Positions 6,301 to 7,169 of a stretch of DNA of 7,169 bases are shown here, piece after piece. The stretch's first letter is position 1, and the number at the start of each line of letters is the position of its first letter. Below the pieces are notes generated by a model. The model was not told the DNA's origin and ran no database searches. It saw only the letters and a program-made list of their open reading frames with translations. The translations under genes were made by a program, and so were the position numbers. Origin of the DNA: Chloroflexota bacterium (GTDB lineage: Bacteria > Chloroflexota > Anaerolineae > Aggregatilineales > Phototrophicaceae); the NCBI GenBank assembly GCA_010092805.1, contig JAADYY010000593.1, positions 1 through 7,169 on the forward strand, given 5' to 3'.

Positions 6301-7169
6301 AGGCCCCAGCGCAGGCCGGGTGTGTTGACCGGCGCATCCCAGAAACGCAGCATCTCGTCGTCGGCCTTGACCAACGTGATCGAGCAGCCCTGCATCTCCA
6401 GCGAGGTGATGTAAGGGCCGATCAGGTTGCGGGCGATGACGATTCCACGCGCCGCGCAGATCTCCGCCAGCTTGCGATAGACCGCGTACAGTTCTGAGAG
6501 CGGGGTGCCACCCATGCTGTTGACAAACGCGATCACCGTATCGCCCGATGCGAACGGCTCGTCAACAAGTTCGCGATCTACCCACTCACCAACCGCTCGA
6601 TCCCACTCACGCACTGTCCGCGTGTACGCACCGTCGTTGAGGATCTCGTCCGCCAATGTTTGGGTGATCTCGTCGGCGGGCCGCAGGGGTTCGCGTCGTT
6701 GGCCCGGCTCGCCGTGAATGCCAATGCCAATCTCGATCTCATTTTCGCCGAGATCAAACGTCGGCTTGCCCGCAGCCGGTACAATGCACGAGGTCAGCGC
6801 CATGCCCATCGAGCGCCCATAGCGATTGACCTTGCGCGCCAAGTCTGCACACTGATCGAGATCATAGTCCGCTTCTGCCGCTGCCCCCACGATCTTTTCC
6901 ATGATGACCGTCGTCCCGACGCCGCGCCGCCCCGCCGTGTACAGACTATCTTTCACGGCCACATCATCATCGATGAGGATGTTCTGGACTTTGATCCCCT
7001 CGCCATGCACGAGTTCGGCAGCGGCTTCGAAATTGAGCACATCGCCGGTGTAGTTTTTTACCAGAAACAGCACCCCAGCGTCGCTGGCGACCGCTTTAGC
7101 AGCCTCATACATCTGATCTGGCGTCGGCGATGTGAACACCTCACCGGGGCAAGCTGCCGTCAGCATCCC
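6297..7169 (-). CDS. dhaK: Dihydroxyacetone kinase subunit DhaK (substrate-binding), 5'-truncated
   Basis: The substrate subunit of PEP-dependent dihydroxyacetone kinase, which holds dihydroxyacetone as a covalent hemiaminal on a histidine. The gene runs off the right edge: 290 residues are visible of about 356 in E. coli, so some 66-68 N-terminal residues, including the expected GGGSGHEP loop, are missing. The first visible residues (GMLTAACPGEVFTSPTPDQ) align with E. coli DhaK from about residue 68, so the ATG at 7166 is internal. Numbering from that Met: KNYTGD (37-42), IDDDVAVKDSLYTAGRRG (65-82) containing the catalytic-base Asp region, GIGIHGEPG (147-155) with the hemiaminal His151 (codon 6714-6716), and the C-terminal WDAPVNTP. 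All catalytic features in the visible part are intact. It is the first visible gene of dhaKLM. Any promoter or DhaR/DhaS-type regulator would lie beyond base 7169. Confidence 0.95.
   Translation of the reverse strand, partial: GMLTAACPGEVFTSPTPDQMYEAAKAVASDAGVLFLVKNYTGDVLNFEAAAELVHGEGIKVQNILIDDDVAVKDSLYTAGRRGVGTTVIMEKIVGAAAEADYDLDQCADLARKVNRYGRSMGMALTSCIVPAAGKPTFDLGENEIEIGIGIHGEPGQRREPLRPADEITQTLADEILNDGAYTRTVREWDRAVGEWVDRELVDEPFASGDTVIAFVNSMGGTPLSELYAVYRKLAEICAARGIVIARNLIGPYITSLEMQGCSITLVKADDEMLRFWDAPVNTPGLRWGL

Overview
The window is a compact stretch (about 60% GC by eye) of bacterial sugar/triose metabolism genes. Six protein-coding genes fill almost all of it, in two operon-like blocks that point at each other. 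No RNA gene, mobile element, CRISPR array or membrane transporter is visible, and no gene-free stretch exceeds 70 bases. Taxonomy cannot be fixed from this sequence. The gene style and GC would suit Chloroflexota or another high-GC lineage with fused PTS proteins, but that is a low-confidence guess. GATC is strikingly frequent throughout.

Left block (+ strand, 1-3033): an FGGY-family carbohydrate kinase cut off at its 5' end by the window edge; a shikimate-dehydrogenase-fold oxidoreductase whose pocket differs from true AroE; and a small transaldolase of the fructose-6-phosphate aldolase (FSA/TalC) type. Gaps are 24 and 42 bases, and the second and third genes each have their own ribosome binding site, so co-transcription is likely. 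Convergent gap (3034-3102): one perfect 10-bp hairpin, probably a terminator shared by both blocks.

Right block (- strand, 7169 down to 3103): dhaK (5' end outside the window), dhaL and dhaM, the PEP-dependent dihydroxyacetone kinase. The dhaM product is an 838-residue fusion of the DhaM phosphocarrier domain, HPr and a complete PTS Enzyme I. This one protein could carry phosphate from PEP to DhaL without help from general PTS proteins.

The two blocks make sense together (inference). A sugar, polyol or cyclitol would be oxidised by the AroE-like enzyme and phosphorylated by the FGGY kinase. The FSA-like aldolase would then split the ketose phosphate, releasing dihydroxyacetone plus an aldose phosphate. 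DhaKLM would trap the dihydroxyacetone as dihydroxyacetone phosphate at the cost of PEP. The starting substrate cannot be read from the sequence. The changed residues in the kinase, dehydrogenase and aldolase suggest it may not be one of the textbook sugars.
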